Shown: positions 1 through 7,214 of the stretch, one piece after another
Layout of the letters: each line of letters begins with the position of its first letter
Position numbering within the stretch: the first letter of the stretch is position 1
Assembly: GCA_947096075.1 (NCBI GenBank)
Contig: CAMUQE010000093.1
Span: 1 to 7,422, forward strand
Source of the DNA: Veillonella parvula
Lineage (GTDB): Bacteria > Bacillota > Negativicutes > Veillonellales > Veillonellaceae
Direction: 5' to 3'
Length of the DNA: 7,422 nucleotides
Made by a program: the position numbers and the translations under genes
Notes under the pieces: model-generated
What the model saw: the letters and a program-made list of their open reading frames with translations, nothing else
Databases searched by the model: none
What the model was told of the DNA's origin: nothing

Positions 1-20
1 AATAAGTTATAATAATCATA

Positions 21-40
21 TATATACGAAAAAGTATATA
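21..40. promoter_or_regulatory. Inverted repeat upstream of regulator, possible operator
   Basis: A perfect 7-bp inverted repeat (TATATAC, 6-base spacer GAAAAA, GTATATA) lies about 80 bases before the likely regulator start. The 6-base spacer is the geometry of Crp/Fnr-family operators (TGTGA-N6-TCACA), but the arm sequence differs from that consensus. A TATAAT hexamer at 8-13 could be a -10 box; its -35 would fall at or before the window edge. Binding by the adjacent regulator (autoregulation) is inference. AT-rich DNA yields such repeats by chance fairly often. Confidence 0.3.
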
Positions 41-65
41 GTATACGTGCTTTTACTATAAATAG

Positions 66-80
66 ATTAGTATAACTAAT
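66..80. repeat. Short inverted repeat ATTAGT-N3-ACTAAT
   Basis: A perfect 6-bp inverted repeat with a 3-base centre (ATA) ends at the upstream in-frame ATG (79) of the regulator. It may be an operator in the leader or chance in AT-rich DNA. The string ATTAGTA recurs at 787-793, before narG, inside another small palindrome. Confidence 0.25.
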
Positions 81-103
81 GGATTTTGTTATAAAAGTAC
101 TGT

Positions 104-110
104 GGAGTGA
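104..110 (+). promoter_or_regulatory. Shine-Dalgarno site that sets the regulator start at 118
   Basis: GGAGTGA lies 7 bases before the ATG at 118 and matches the anti-Shine-Dalgarno consensus GGAGGTGA closely. The other in-frame ATG, at 79, has only AT-rich sequence before it and no recognisable site. This favours the 228-residue form of the protein over the 241-residue form. Confidence 0.7.
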
Positions 111-117
111 TAATGGT

Positions 118-804
118 ATGGATCAAAAATTAATTAACCAATTGCTTGCTTTGCCGGGTGAGGAACTACATCTTAAAAAAGGTGATTTTCTCTTTCGTGA
201 GGGGGACAAGGCAGAATACTTTTACGTAGTAGTAAAAGGTAGAATGAGCATTAAGAAGTTCGAAGCTAGCGGACACATTTTTGCGTTGCGTTTAGCAGGG
301 CCGAATAATGTAATTGGTGAGGTTCCGTTGTATGAGGAGAACACTAGAACATATGTGTTCAACGCCATTGCTCGGGAGGATTGCTCTGTTTATTGTATAC
401 GCTATGATGTGTTGGAGGGGGCTATTGCAAAAGACCATTCATTGGCTATTGCAATGATGCAAATCTACACTTTACATATGCGTCGTCAACAGGCAAAATA
501 CCGGGACTTGCTACTATACGGCAAGAAGGGAGCATTCTATTCTACCTTGTTGCGCTTAGCCAATAGTTATGGTGTAAAGCGCGAGGATGGTATCTTTATT
601 GATATCGCTCTAACAAATCAAGAATTGGCTGAGTTTGCTGCCACATCAAGAGAAAGTTTAAATCGCATGTTAAGTGAGTTACGTAAGTTAGGCTATGTAG
701 CCTATGACAAACACCATCTAGTAATCTGTGATTTTGACGCTTTAATCGGATTACTTGATTTAGAGGTTGATGGTATTGACCCTAATATTAGTAATATCGA
801 ATAA
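118..804 (+). CDS. fnr: Crp/Fnr-family transcriptional regulator, Bacillus Fnr type without Fe-S cysteines
   Basis: This is a 228-residue DNA-binding regulator. Residues about 16-110 form the cyclic-nucleotide-type beta-roll (KGDFLFREGD, later GEVPLYEE). A dimerisation helix follows, then a winged helix-turn-helix at about 163-193 with recognition helix TSRESLNRMLSELRK. The stretch RDLLLYGKKGAFYSTLLRLA (129-148) and the helix closely resemble B. subtilis Fnr as I recall it. R178, E179 and R183 match the Crp-type contacts that read TGTGA. B. subtilis Fnr holds a [4Fe-4S] cluster with three C-terminal cysteines and Asp141. Here the Asp is kept (D130), but the tail (205-228) has no cysteine. The only cysteines are C89, C93 and C204, and no N-terminal E. 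coli FNR-type cysteine motif exists. The signal sensed is therefore unknown. Position next to narGHJI suggests it controls the operon. A start at 79 is possible but lacks a ribosome-binding site. Confidence 0.9.
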   Translation: MDQKLINQLLALPGEELHLKKGDFLFREGDKAEYFYVVVKGRMSIKKFEASGHIFALRLAGPNNVIGEVPLYEENTRTYVFNAIAREDCSVYCIRYDVLEGAIAKDHSLAIAMMQIYTLHMRRQQAKYRDLLLYGKKGAFYSTLLRLANSYGVKREDGIFIDIALTNQELAEFAATSRESLNRMLSELRKLGYVAYDKHHLVICDFDALIGLLDLEVDGIDPNISNIE

Positions 805-816
805 CAGGATTTTCTC

Positions 817-852
817 CCTTGTGTTAGCACATCTAGCACAAGGAATTTTTTT
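817..852 (+). terminator. Hairpin plus U-tract between regulator and narG: terminator or attenuator
   Basis: CCTTGTGTTAG (817-827) pairs with CTAGCACAAGG (833-843) to form an 11-bp stem with one T-G wobble and a 5-base loop. AA and seven Ts follow (846-852). This is the form of an intrinsic terminator. It starts 12 bases after the regulator stop codon and ends 9 bases before the narG ribosome-binding site. It would end the regulator transcript. Since only 23 bases separate it from the narG start, it probably also lies in the narG leader and may act as an attenuator. TAGCACA occurs twice, 9 bases apart (825-831 and 834-840), mostly as a result of the stem and loop. Confidence 0.75.
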
Positions 853-875
853 GTAGTTTTGAAGGAGGACACGAG

Positions 876-3800
876 ATGAGCTTGTTGTCTCAAAAGTTTA
901 AGTTTCTTCGCAAGAAGGAAGTATCTCCAAACGGCCATCAAATCACAGAAGATGGAGGTCGTGAATGGGAAAATTATTATCGTGACCGTTGGTCTTACGA
1001 TAAAGTTGTCCGCACAACGCATGGCGTAAACTGTACTGGTTCTTGTAGCTGGAATATTTATGTTAAAAACGGTGTTGTAGCCTGGGAAAATCAAGCAATT
1101 GACTACCCTGAAACACCAGATGATATGCCAGATTATGAACCACGTGGGTGCCCTCGTGGTGCAACATTCTCTTGGTATCTTTATAGCCCTTTGCGCGTAA
1201 AATATCCTTATGTACGTGGCGAATTGGTCGAGCTTTGGAGAGAAGCGAAAAAGAATGCTAAGAACCCAATCGAAGCTTGGAAATCTATCGTAGAAGATCC
1301 TAAAAAAGCGAAGAAATACAAATCTGCCCGTGGTATGGGTGGCTTTGTGCGCTCCACATGGGATGAAGCAACAGAAATTACTGCAGCATCCTTATTATAT
1401 ACAGCAAAAACATACGGCCCTGACCGCAACGCAGGCTTCTCTGTAATTCCAGCGATGTCCATGTTGTCCTATGCAGCAGGTGCTCGTTTCCTTAACTTAA
1501 TGGGTGGTTCACCATTGTCCTTCTATGATTGGTATGCTGATTTACCACCTTCTAGCCCTCAAGTTTGGGGTGAACAAACTGATACTCCTGAATCTGGTGA
1601 CTGGTATAATGCTGGTTACATCATGACTTGGGGTTCTAACGTACCGTTGACTCGTACGCCTGATGCTCACTTCTTAACAGAGGTTCGTTACAAAGGTACT
1701 AAAGTTGTATCCGTATCCCCTGACTATGCGGAATCCACAACTTCTTCCGATGCTTGGCTTAATGTAAAAGCCGGCACTGATGCGGCTCTTGCTATGGCAA
1801 TGGGCCACGTAATCTTAAAAGAATACTACATCGATAAAGAAACTCCATACTTCAAAGAGTATGCTAAAGAGTTTACAGATATGCCATTCCTTGTACGCGT
1901 TGAAGATATCAATGGCACGGTTCAACCAGGCCGTTTCTTGAATGCTAAGGACTTAGGTCGCCAAGAGGAAGGTTCTGACTTCCAAATGGTATTGATCGAT
2001 GAAACAACAAACGAAATCGTTGTTCCTAATGGTACAATGGGCGATCGTCATACAAATCCTGAAAAATGGAACTTACGCCTTGAAAACCGTGATACAGGGG
2101 CTAAAATTGATCCTCGCTTATCCGTCTTTGATCAACGTGAAGATGTGACTGTTGTTAAGTTGCCATACTTTGGTGATGAAGAGCACGAAGGTGTTATTGA
2201 ACGTGCAATTCCAACGATTACAGTACAAACTGTTGATGGTCCTGTAAAAGTAACTACAGTATATGACCTCATTCTTGCTAACTATGGTATCGACCGTGGT
2301 ATTGGTGGTGAAGTGGCTAAAGCTTACACTGATGACACTCCTTACACACCTACATGGCAAGAAAAAATCACTGGCGTAAAGGCCGATATCGCGATTGCTA
2401 CAGCTCGTGAATTTGCAGATAATGCAGAAAAAACTAAAGGTCGCTCCATGATTATCATGGGTGGTGGTATTAATCACTGGTACCATGCAGATATCATTTA
2501 CCGTACTATTTTGAATCTTATCATGTTCTGTGGTACAGAAGGTGTTAACGGCGGTGGCTGGGCTCACTACGTAGGTCAAGAAAAACTTCGTCCTGTTGAA
2601 GGTTGGGGCGGTATCATGACAGCTAACGACTGGAGTAAAGCTCCTCGCTTGCAAAATGGTACATCTTGGTTCTACTTTGCTACGGAACAATACCGTTCTG
2701 ACTGCATCGACTTGGCAGACCGCGTATCTAAATTAGCTAAGCCTCGTTACCGTCATCCTGGGGATTACAACGTCTTAGCAGCTCGTTTAGGTTGGTTGCC
2801 ATCCTATCCTACTTTCAATAAAGGTAGCCAAGAATTGATAAATGATGCTCGTGCAGCCGGTGCTAGTACAGAAGCGGAAATCAACCAATATGTGGCACAA
2901 GCCTTGAAAAATAAAGATTTACAATTCTGTGTAGAGGATCCAGCAGCTAAAGAAAACCATCCACGTAACTTGTTTGTATGGCGTGCGAACCTTATCGGTT
3001 CTTCTTCTAAAGGCCACGAATACTTCTTGAAACATTTATTAGGCACAAAAAATGCCGTATTGGAAGATGATGATGCTCCTACACGCCCAGAAGAAATTAA
3101 ATGGCGTGAAGCAGATGGTGCGGGTAAGCTTGATCTCTTAATTGATATCGACTTCCGTATGGCGTCTACAGGTTTATATTCTGATATCGTGTTCCCCGCA
3201 GCTACATGGTATGAAAAAGAAGATTTGTCTTCTACGGACATGCATCCATATGTACATGTATTCCAAGCAGCTGTTGATTGCGCATGGGAAACTAAATCCG
3301 ACTGGGATACATTCCGCACCCTTGCAGAAACAGTATCTCGGGTAGCAAAAGAATCTGGCTTCACAGAATACGAAGATATTGTAGCTACCCCACTTGGACA
3401 TGATAGCCCAGGCGAAGTAGCGCAACCAGAAGGTAAAGTTCTTGATTGGAGTAAAGGCGAATGTGAACCAATTCCTGGTAAAACAATGCCGAACCTCGTT
3501 CATGTAAAACGAGATTATAGTCAAATCTTTGAAAAATACATTGCATTGGGACCTAATATTGAAAATAAAATGGGTGCGCACGGTTTGGCTTGGGATGTAT
3601 CTGACGAATATCAAACATTGTATGCTCAAAATGGTACGATTGATAATCCAGACTTTATTTCTCATGGTCGTCCAAGCATCTACGAATGTAAGGAAGCTTG
3701 TAATGTTGTATTAACATTATCCTCTTGTACAAATGGTAAATTAGCCGTTCGTTCTTGGAAAGCTATGGAAGATAAAACAGGTCTTTCTGGGCTTGAAAAG

Positions 3801-4553
3801 AATGCAAAAGGTCGTGAACAAGAAAAAATTACCTTCGATGACATGGTTCGTCAACCACGCTTTATCATTAGCTCTGTAACAAGTACTGGTAAGAACGATA
3901 AAAACCGTCGTTATTCTCCATTTACAACATCTACAGAAGATAAGGTACCATTCCGTACTGTAACAGGTCGTCAATCGTTCTATTGTGATCATGAAATGAT
4001 GCGCGACTATGGCGAAGCTATGGCATTGTATAAACCTGTATTATCATATAAACCAGTACAAGGTGATTATAAACAAGAAGGTATCCCAGAAATTACATTG
4101 AAATACTTAACACCACATAATAAGTGGTCTACACATAGTATGTATTTTGATAGCCAACAAATGTTAACATTATTCCGTGGTGGCCAAACAATTTGGCTCA
4201 ACGAAGATGATGCAGCAGAAATTGGTGTTAAAGATAATGACTGGGTAGAAGCATTCAATAAAAATGGTGTAGTTGCAGCTCGTGCGGTTGTATCTCCACG
4301 TATTCCTCGTGGCATTTCTTATATGCATCACTCTCAAGACCGTCACATCAACGTTCCTGGTACGCAAGTTAAGAAAGATCGTCGCGGTGGTACACATAAT
4401 GCACCAACACATATTCACATGAAGCCAACCCACATGATTGGCGGGTACGGTCAATTGAGCTATGGTTTTAATTACTATGGTCCAACTGGTAACCAACGTG
4501 ATATGACAATTGTGGCTCGTAAATTGAAGGAGGTGGATTGGCTTGAAGATTAA
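876..4553 (+). CDS. narG: Respiratory nitrate reductase alpha subunit (molybdenum catalytic subunit)
   Basis: NarG reduces nitrate to nitrite at a molybdenum bis-MGD centre, using electrons from NarH, on the cytoplasmic face of the membrane. The protein has 1225 residues, full length for the family (about 1228 in Bacillus, 1247 in E. coli). The FS0 [4Fe-4S] ligands are H49, C53, C57 and C92 (THGVNCTGSCSWNIYVKNG, then RGCPRGATFSW), a His-Cys3 set as in E. coli NarG. D222, in YDWYADLPPSSP, is the molybdenum ligand. NGGGWAHYVGQEKLRP (558-573) is a family signature, and residues about 1075-1190 form the C-terminal MGD-binding domain. The N-terminus (SQKFKFLRKK) is like the degenerate Tat-like leader of NarG proteins and lacks a twin arginine, which fits a cytoplasm-facing enzyme. 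The start is set by AAGGAGG at 862-868, 7 bases upstream. The 3' end overlaps narH by 11 bases. No frameshift or missing ligand is seen. Confidence 0.98.
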   Translation: MSLLSQKFKFLRKKEVSPNGHQITEDGGREWENYYRDRWSYDKVVRTTHGVNCTGSCSWNIYVKNGVVAWENQAIDYPETPDDMPDYEPRGCPRGATFSWYLYSPLRVKYPYVRGELVELWREAKKNAKNPIEAWKSIVEDPKKAKKYKSARGMGGFVRSTWDEATEITAASLLYTAKTYGPDRNAGFSVIPAMSMLSYAAGARFLNLMGGSPLSFYDWYADLPPSSPQVWGEQTDTPESGDWYNAGYIMTWGSNVPLTRTPDAHFLTEVRYKGTKVVSVSPDYAESTTSSDAWLNVKAGTDAALAMAMGHVILKEYYIDKETPYFKEYAKEFTDMPFLVRVEDINGTVQPGRFLNAKDLGRQEEGSDFQMVLIDETTNEIVVPNGTMGDRHTNPEKWNLRLENRDTGAKIDPRLSVFDQREDVTVVKLPYFGDEEHEGVIERAIPTITVQTVDGPVKVTTVYDLILANYGIDRGIGGEVAKAYTDDTPYTPTWQEKITGVKADIAIATAREFADNAEKTKGRSMIIMGGGINHWYHADIIYRTILNLIMFCGTEGVNGGGWAHYVGQEKLRPVEGWGGIMTANDWSKAPRLQNGTSWFYFATEQYRSDCIDLADRVSKLAKPRYRHPGDYNVLAARLGWLPSYPTFNKGSQELINDARAAGASTEAEINQYVAQALKNKDLQFCVEDPAAKENHPRNLFVWRANLIGSSSKGHEYFLKHLLGTKNAVLEDDDAPTRPEEIKWREADGAGKLDLLIDIDFRMASTGLYSDIVFPAATWYEKEDLSSTDMHPYVHVFQAAVDCAWETKSDWDTFRTLAETVSRVAKESGFTEYEDIVATPLGHDSPGEVAQPEGKVLDWSKGECEPIPGKTMPNLVHVKRDYSQIFEKYIALGPNIENKMGAHGLAWDVSDEYQTLYAQNGTIDNPDFISHGRPSIYECKEACNVVLTLSSCTNGKLAVRSWKAMEDKTGLSGLEKNAKGREQEKITFDDMVRQPRFIISSVTSTGKNDKNRRYSPFTTSTEDKVPFRTVTGRQSFYCDHEMMRDYGEAMALYKPVLSYKPVQGDYKQEGIPEITLKYLTPHNKWSTHSMYFDSQQMLTLFRGGQTIWLNEDDAAEIGVKDNDWVEAFNKNGVVAARAVVSPRIPRGISYMHHSQDRHINVPGTQVKKDRRGGTHNAPTHIHMKPTHMIGGYGQLSYGFNYYGPTGNQRDMTIVARKLKEVDWLED
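4527..4535 (+). promoter_or_regulatory. Strong Shine-Dalgarno site for the TTG start of narH
   Basis: AAGGAGGTG, a near-perfect match to the ribosomal anti-Shine-Dalgarno, lies inside the last codons of narG and 7 bases before the TTG at 4543. It supports TTG as the real narH start. The protein that follows (MKIKAQVSMVLNLDKC) aligns from its first residue with E. coli NarH (MKIRSQVGMVLNLDKC, recalled). Confidence 0.85.
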
Positions 4554-5976
4554 AGCTCAAGTATCCATGGTCCTAAATTTGGACAAGTGCTTAGGCTGTC
4601 ATACATGCTCTATTACTTGTAAAAATACATGGACGAACCGCGAAGGCGCGGAATATATGTACTTTAATAACGTGGAAACCCGCCCTGGCGTAGGTTACCC
4701 ACGTAATTGGGAAAACCAAGAAAAATGGAAGGGTGGCTGGACTCTCGATAAAAGCGGTAATTTGGCGCTTTCCACAGGTTCTAAAGGTTCTCGATTGATG
4801 AAGTTGTTCTATCATCCAGAGCAACCAGAAATTACGGATTACTTTGAACCTTGGACATACGATTATGAAACATTGATTCATACCGGTCGTAAAAATAATC
4901 AACCCGTAGCACGTCCTCGTTCTTTGCTAACAAAGCAAAAAATGGAAGTAACATGGGGTCCTAACTGGGATGATGATTTGGCTGGAGGTCATCATGCACG
5001 AGAAGATGTGAACTTGGCTAAGATGGGTGAGGATATCGTATTTGACTACGAAGAAGTATTTATGCGTTATTTACCACGTCTTTGTAACCACTGTTTAAAT
5101 CCTGCATGTGTAGCGGCATGTCCATCCGGTGCCATCTACAAGCGTGATGAAGATGGTGTTGTACTTGTTTCCCAAGATGTATGCCGCGGTTGGAGACATT
5201 GCGTTCCATCTTGTCCATACAAAAAAATCTTCTATAACTGGGAAACAAACAAAGCTGAAAAATGCGTATTCTGTTATCCTCGTTTGGAAAATGGCTTGCC
5301 TCAAATCTGCGCTGAAACATGCGTAGGTCGTATGCGCTATGTTGGTGTAGTTTTATACGATATGGATAAAGTTCAAGAAATGGCATCTACTAAGGATGAA
5401 CAAGAAATTTACCAAAATACAGTAGATTTAATTTTGGATCCTAATGATCCAGAGGTTATTAAAGCCGCTCGTGAAGCAGGTATCTCTGAAGCATTCTTGA
5501 AAGCAGCTAAAAAATCTCCTGTTTACAAGCTTGTAAAAGAATGGGGCGTTGCGTTGCCGTTGCATCCAGAGTATCGCACATTACCAATGGTTTGGTATGT
5601 GCCACCGCTCAGCCCAATCTTACAACGTGTAACATCTGATGTATACTTGCCAGATGCACATGAAATGCGCGTGCCTGTACAATACTTGGCTAATATGTTT
5701 ACTGCTGGTAATACAGATATTTTAGCTCGTGTATTACAACGCATTCTCGATATGCGTGAATACATGCGCCGCCGTGAGACAGGTGATGAAGCAATCGCTC
5801 ACGAAGTAGATCTTACAGAAGAGCAAATGTATGCTATGTACAAATTGTTAGCATTGTCTAAATATAATGATCGTTTTGTTATCCCATCTGATGTTAACGT
5901 ATCTCGTGAAGGTCGCTTAGAAATGCAACACAATCGTGGCTTTGCATGCCCGACAGGGGGTTGCCATAATGGATGA
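4543..5976 (+). CDS. narH: Respiratory nitrate reductase beta subunit (iron-sulfur electron transfer)
   Basis: NarH carries electrons from the NarI hemes to NarG through one [3Fe-4S] and three [4Fe-4S] clusters. The 477-residue protein holds four cysteine groups: C16/C19/C22/C26 (CLGCHTCSITC); C181/C184/C189/C193 (CNHCLNPACVAAC); C214/C220/C224 (CRGWRHCVPSC); and C241/C244/C256/C260. W217 stands where a further cysteine would be, the family mark of the [3Fe-4S] cluster. The C-terminal GFACPTGGCHNG resembles the conserved glycine/cysteine tail of NarH. Length is close to the Bacillus protein and shorter than E. coli (512). Translation starts at TTG with a strong ribosome-binding site inside narG, overlapping it by 11 bases, so translation is probably coupled and gives near-equal amounts of NarG and NarH. 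The end overlaps narJ by 8 bases. All expected cluster ligands are present. Confidence 0.97.
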   Translation: MKIKAQVSMVLNLDKCLGCHTCSITCKNTWTNREGAEYMYFNNVETRPGVGYPRNWENQEKWKGGWTLDKSGNLALSTGSKGSRLMKLFYHPEQPEITDYFEPWTYDYETLIHTGRKNNQPVARPRSLLTKQKMEVTWGPNWDDDLAGGHHAREDVNLAKMGEDIVFDYEEVFMRYLPRLCNHCLNPACVAACPSGAIYKRDEDGVVLVSQDVCRGWRHCVPSCPYKKIFYNWETNKAEKCVFCYPRLENGLPQICAETCVGRMRYVGVVLYDMDKVQEMASTKDEQEIYQNTVDLILDPNDPEVIKAAREAGISEAFLKAAKKSPVYKLVKEWGVALPLHPEYRTLPMVWYVPPLSPILQRVTSDVYLPDAHEMRVPVQYLANMFTAGNTDILARVLQRILDMREYMRRRETGDEAIAHEVDLTEEQMYAMYKLLALSKYNDRFVIPSDVNVSREGRLEMQHNRGFACPTGGCHNG

Positions 5977-6493
5977 TGCACAAAAAATAGCTCTCATTGC
6001 TTCTTTTTTGCTTCGGTATCCAGATGAATCTTGGTACAATGAACTTGGTGAATGGAAAGAGGATACTCGCTCTGTTGAGCATCCTCAGCTTCGTCAAGGA
6101 TTGTTAGAGTTCTTTGATTACATTGAAGAAACAGATCGTAAGGCCTTTGAAGACCAATACGTACGTATCTTTGACTTCAGTCGTAATACAACGATGTACT
6201 TATCAACTTATGAATTGCAAGGTACAGGGGAACAAGCAGAGGAACTCGTTAAATATAAAGCCTTCTTCCTAGAAAATGGCTATGATTTACCAAAGGAGAT
6301 GCCTGACTATATTCCAGCTATTCTAGAGTTATGCGCTGTTATCGAACCTGAAAAGGCTCGTGAAGTGTATGATTATTGTAAACCAAAGCTAGAATATATT
6401 AGGGATCGATTGATCGAAGCAAAACTGACCTATGCATTCTTATTTGATATCATATTGTCGGTTGCAAATGGATTGGAGGACGGTGCACGATGA
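5969..6493 (+). CDS. narJ: Nitrate reductase assembly chaperone (TorD/NarJ family)
   Basis: NarJ is a cytoplasmic chaperone that binds apo-NarG, helps molybdenum cofactor insertion and allows NarGH to attach to NarI; it is not part of the mature enzyme. The 174-residue protein is all-helical in character, as usual for the family, and close in size to Bacillus NarJ (about 184) but shorter than E. coli (236). Recognisable parts are the N-terminal helix with SFLLRYPDE (12-20), the core YVRIFDFSRNTTMYL (64-78), and the signature KEMPDYIPAILEL (109-121), matching the ELPDYLPxxLE pattern. The start at 5969 has AGGGGG 8 bases upstream and overlaps the narH end by 8 bases. An in-frame ATG at 5936 would add 11 residues (MALHARQGVAI) that look like read-through of narH sequence, so it was not chosen. 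The stop codon overlaps the narI start (ATGA). Confidence 0.94.
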   Translation: MDDAQKIALIASFLLRYPDESWYNELGEWKEDTRSVEHPQLRQGLLEFFDYIEETDRKAFEDQYVRIFDFSRNTTMYLSTYELQGTGEQAEELVKYKAFFLENGYDLPKEMPDYIPAILELCAVIEPEKAREVYDYCKPKLEYIRDRLIEAKLTYAFLFDIILSVANGLEDGAR

Positions 6494-7161
6494 ATCTATT
6501 TTTATGGGGCGCTTTGCCATATATTGCGTTTACCTTCTTAATCGTAGGCACACTTGTTCGTTTCTTCTACTTTGAAAGAAACTGGACTACAAAATCAAGT
6601 GAATTTTTAGAGAAAAAACAATTACGTATTGCCAATCCATTGTTCCACTTTGGTTTGCTATGCGTTATCGGCGGTCACGTAGTAGGTGTATTAGTGCCTA
6701 AAGCTTGGACTGCAGCTTTGGGTATCAATGACCATATGTACCATCAGGGTGCGTTATATATGGGTGCTGTAGCGGGTATCATCTTCATCGTTGGTTTCTT
6801 GCTCTTGATGAAACGTCGCTTTACTGTACCTGCTATGAAAGTAAATACATCTGGCTTTGATAAATGGTTATATTTATTCTTAACATTAGCTATCTTTAGT
6901 GGTATGGCTGGTACATTGCTTAATGCATCTGGCTTTTTCGACTACCGTGTATCCATCGGCCCATGGTTCCGTAGCTTACTATCCTTTATGCCTGATCCAT
7001 CCTTGATGGAAGGCGTGCCATTCATGTTTAAATTCCACATGTTGGCATGGATGGTGGTTGCTATTATCTTCCCATTCAGCCGTTTGGTACACTGCTTGAG
7101 TGTTCCACTTAACTACTTAACACGTCCGTTTATCGTTTATCGTAAACGAGACGAAAAATAA
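6490..7161 (+). CDS. narI: Respiratory nitrate reductase gamma subunit (diheme cytochrome b)
   Basis: NarI anchors NarGH to the membrane, oxidises quinol (probably menaquinol in this group) and passes electrons through two b hemes to NarH. The 223-residue protein has five predicted membrane segments at about 4-24, 50-70, 88-107, 125-145 and 178-198. The four heme ligands are H53 and H63 on the second segment and H183 and H201 at the fifth. Their spacings (10 and 18 residues) equal those of E. coli NarI (H56/H66 and H187/H205). The C-terminus is basic (YRKRDEK) and would lie in the cytoplasm against NarGH. The start is set by GGAGGA at 6475-6480, 9 bases before the ATG. The ATG overlaps the narJ stop by 4 bases, so translation is probably coupled. 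It is the last gene of the operon, with a terminator 53 bases downstream. Confidence 0.97.
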   Translation: MNLFLWGALPYIAFTFLIVGTLVRFFYFERNWTTKSSEFLEKKQLRIANPLFHFGLLCVIGGHVVGVLVPKAWTAALGINDHMYHQGALYMGAVAGIIFIVGFLLLMKRRFTVPAMKVNTSGFDKWLYLFLTLAIFSGMAGTLLNASGFFDYRVSIGPWFRSLLSFMPDPSLMEGVPFMFKFHMLAWMVVAIIFPFSRLVHCLSVPLNYLTRPFIVYRKRDEK

Positions 7162-7191
7162 TTAGGATGATGATTGATTTGTATGCCCTTC

Positions 7192-7197
7192 TATAAT
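7192..7197 (+). promoter_or_regulatory. TATAAT hexamer, weak -10-like site after narI
   Basis: A perfect TATAAT lies between the narI stop and the operon terminator. The nearest -35-like hexamer (TTGATT, 7174-7179) is only 12 bases upstream, too close for a standard sigma-70/SigA promoter, and no extended -10 TG is present. If active, it would start a transcript of about 60 bases ending at the terminator. Chance in AT-rich DNA is likely. Confidence 0.12.
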
Positions 7198-7214
7198 AGG
7201 ACAAATTAATCCTT

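Noticed and set aside
727..742. TGTGA at 727-731 as an Fnr half-site before narG
   Set aside because: The partner half-site at the right spacing (CGCTT) does not match TCACA, and the sequence codes for the regulator's C-terminal region.
820..840. TGTG and CACA elements in the leader hairpin as a Crp/Fnr operator
   Set aside because: The spacings between TGTG and CACA are 4 and 13 bases, not the 8 needed for TGTGA-N6-TCACA; the hairpin stem explains them.
882..912. Tat signal peptide at the NarG N-terminus
   Set aside because: There is no twin arginine and no hydrophobic segment; NarG proteins of this type carry only a degenerate leader and stay in the cytoplasm.
702..1094. 130-codon minus-strand open frame across the regulator end, the hairpin and the narG start
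   Set aside because: It crosses the hairpin and two well-supported plus-strand genes and shows no recognisable motif.
2118..2690. 190-codon open frame on the minus strand inside narG
   Set aside because: It is antisense to strongly conserved narG coding sequence, has no recognisable domain and looks like a codon-usage shadow.
2804..3665. Two overlapping minus-strand open frames (2804-3364 and 3174-3665) inside narG
   Set aside because: They lie opposite conserved narG sequence, have no family resemblance or ribosome-binding evidence, and overlap each other in different frames.
5060..5386. Minus- and plus-strand small open frames inside narH
   Set aside because: They are shadows of the cysteine-rich NarH core, which is conserved in the narH frame.
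5936..5968. Longer narJ with start at 5936
   Set aside because: The extra residues come from the conserved narH 3' end in another frame; the ATG at 5969 has an AGGGGG site and gives a typical NarJ N-terminus.
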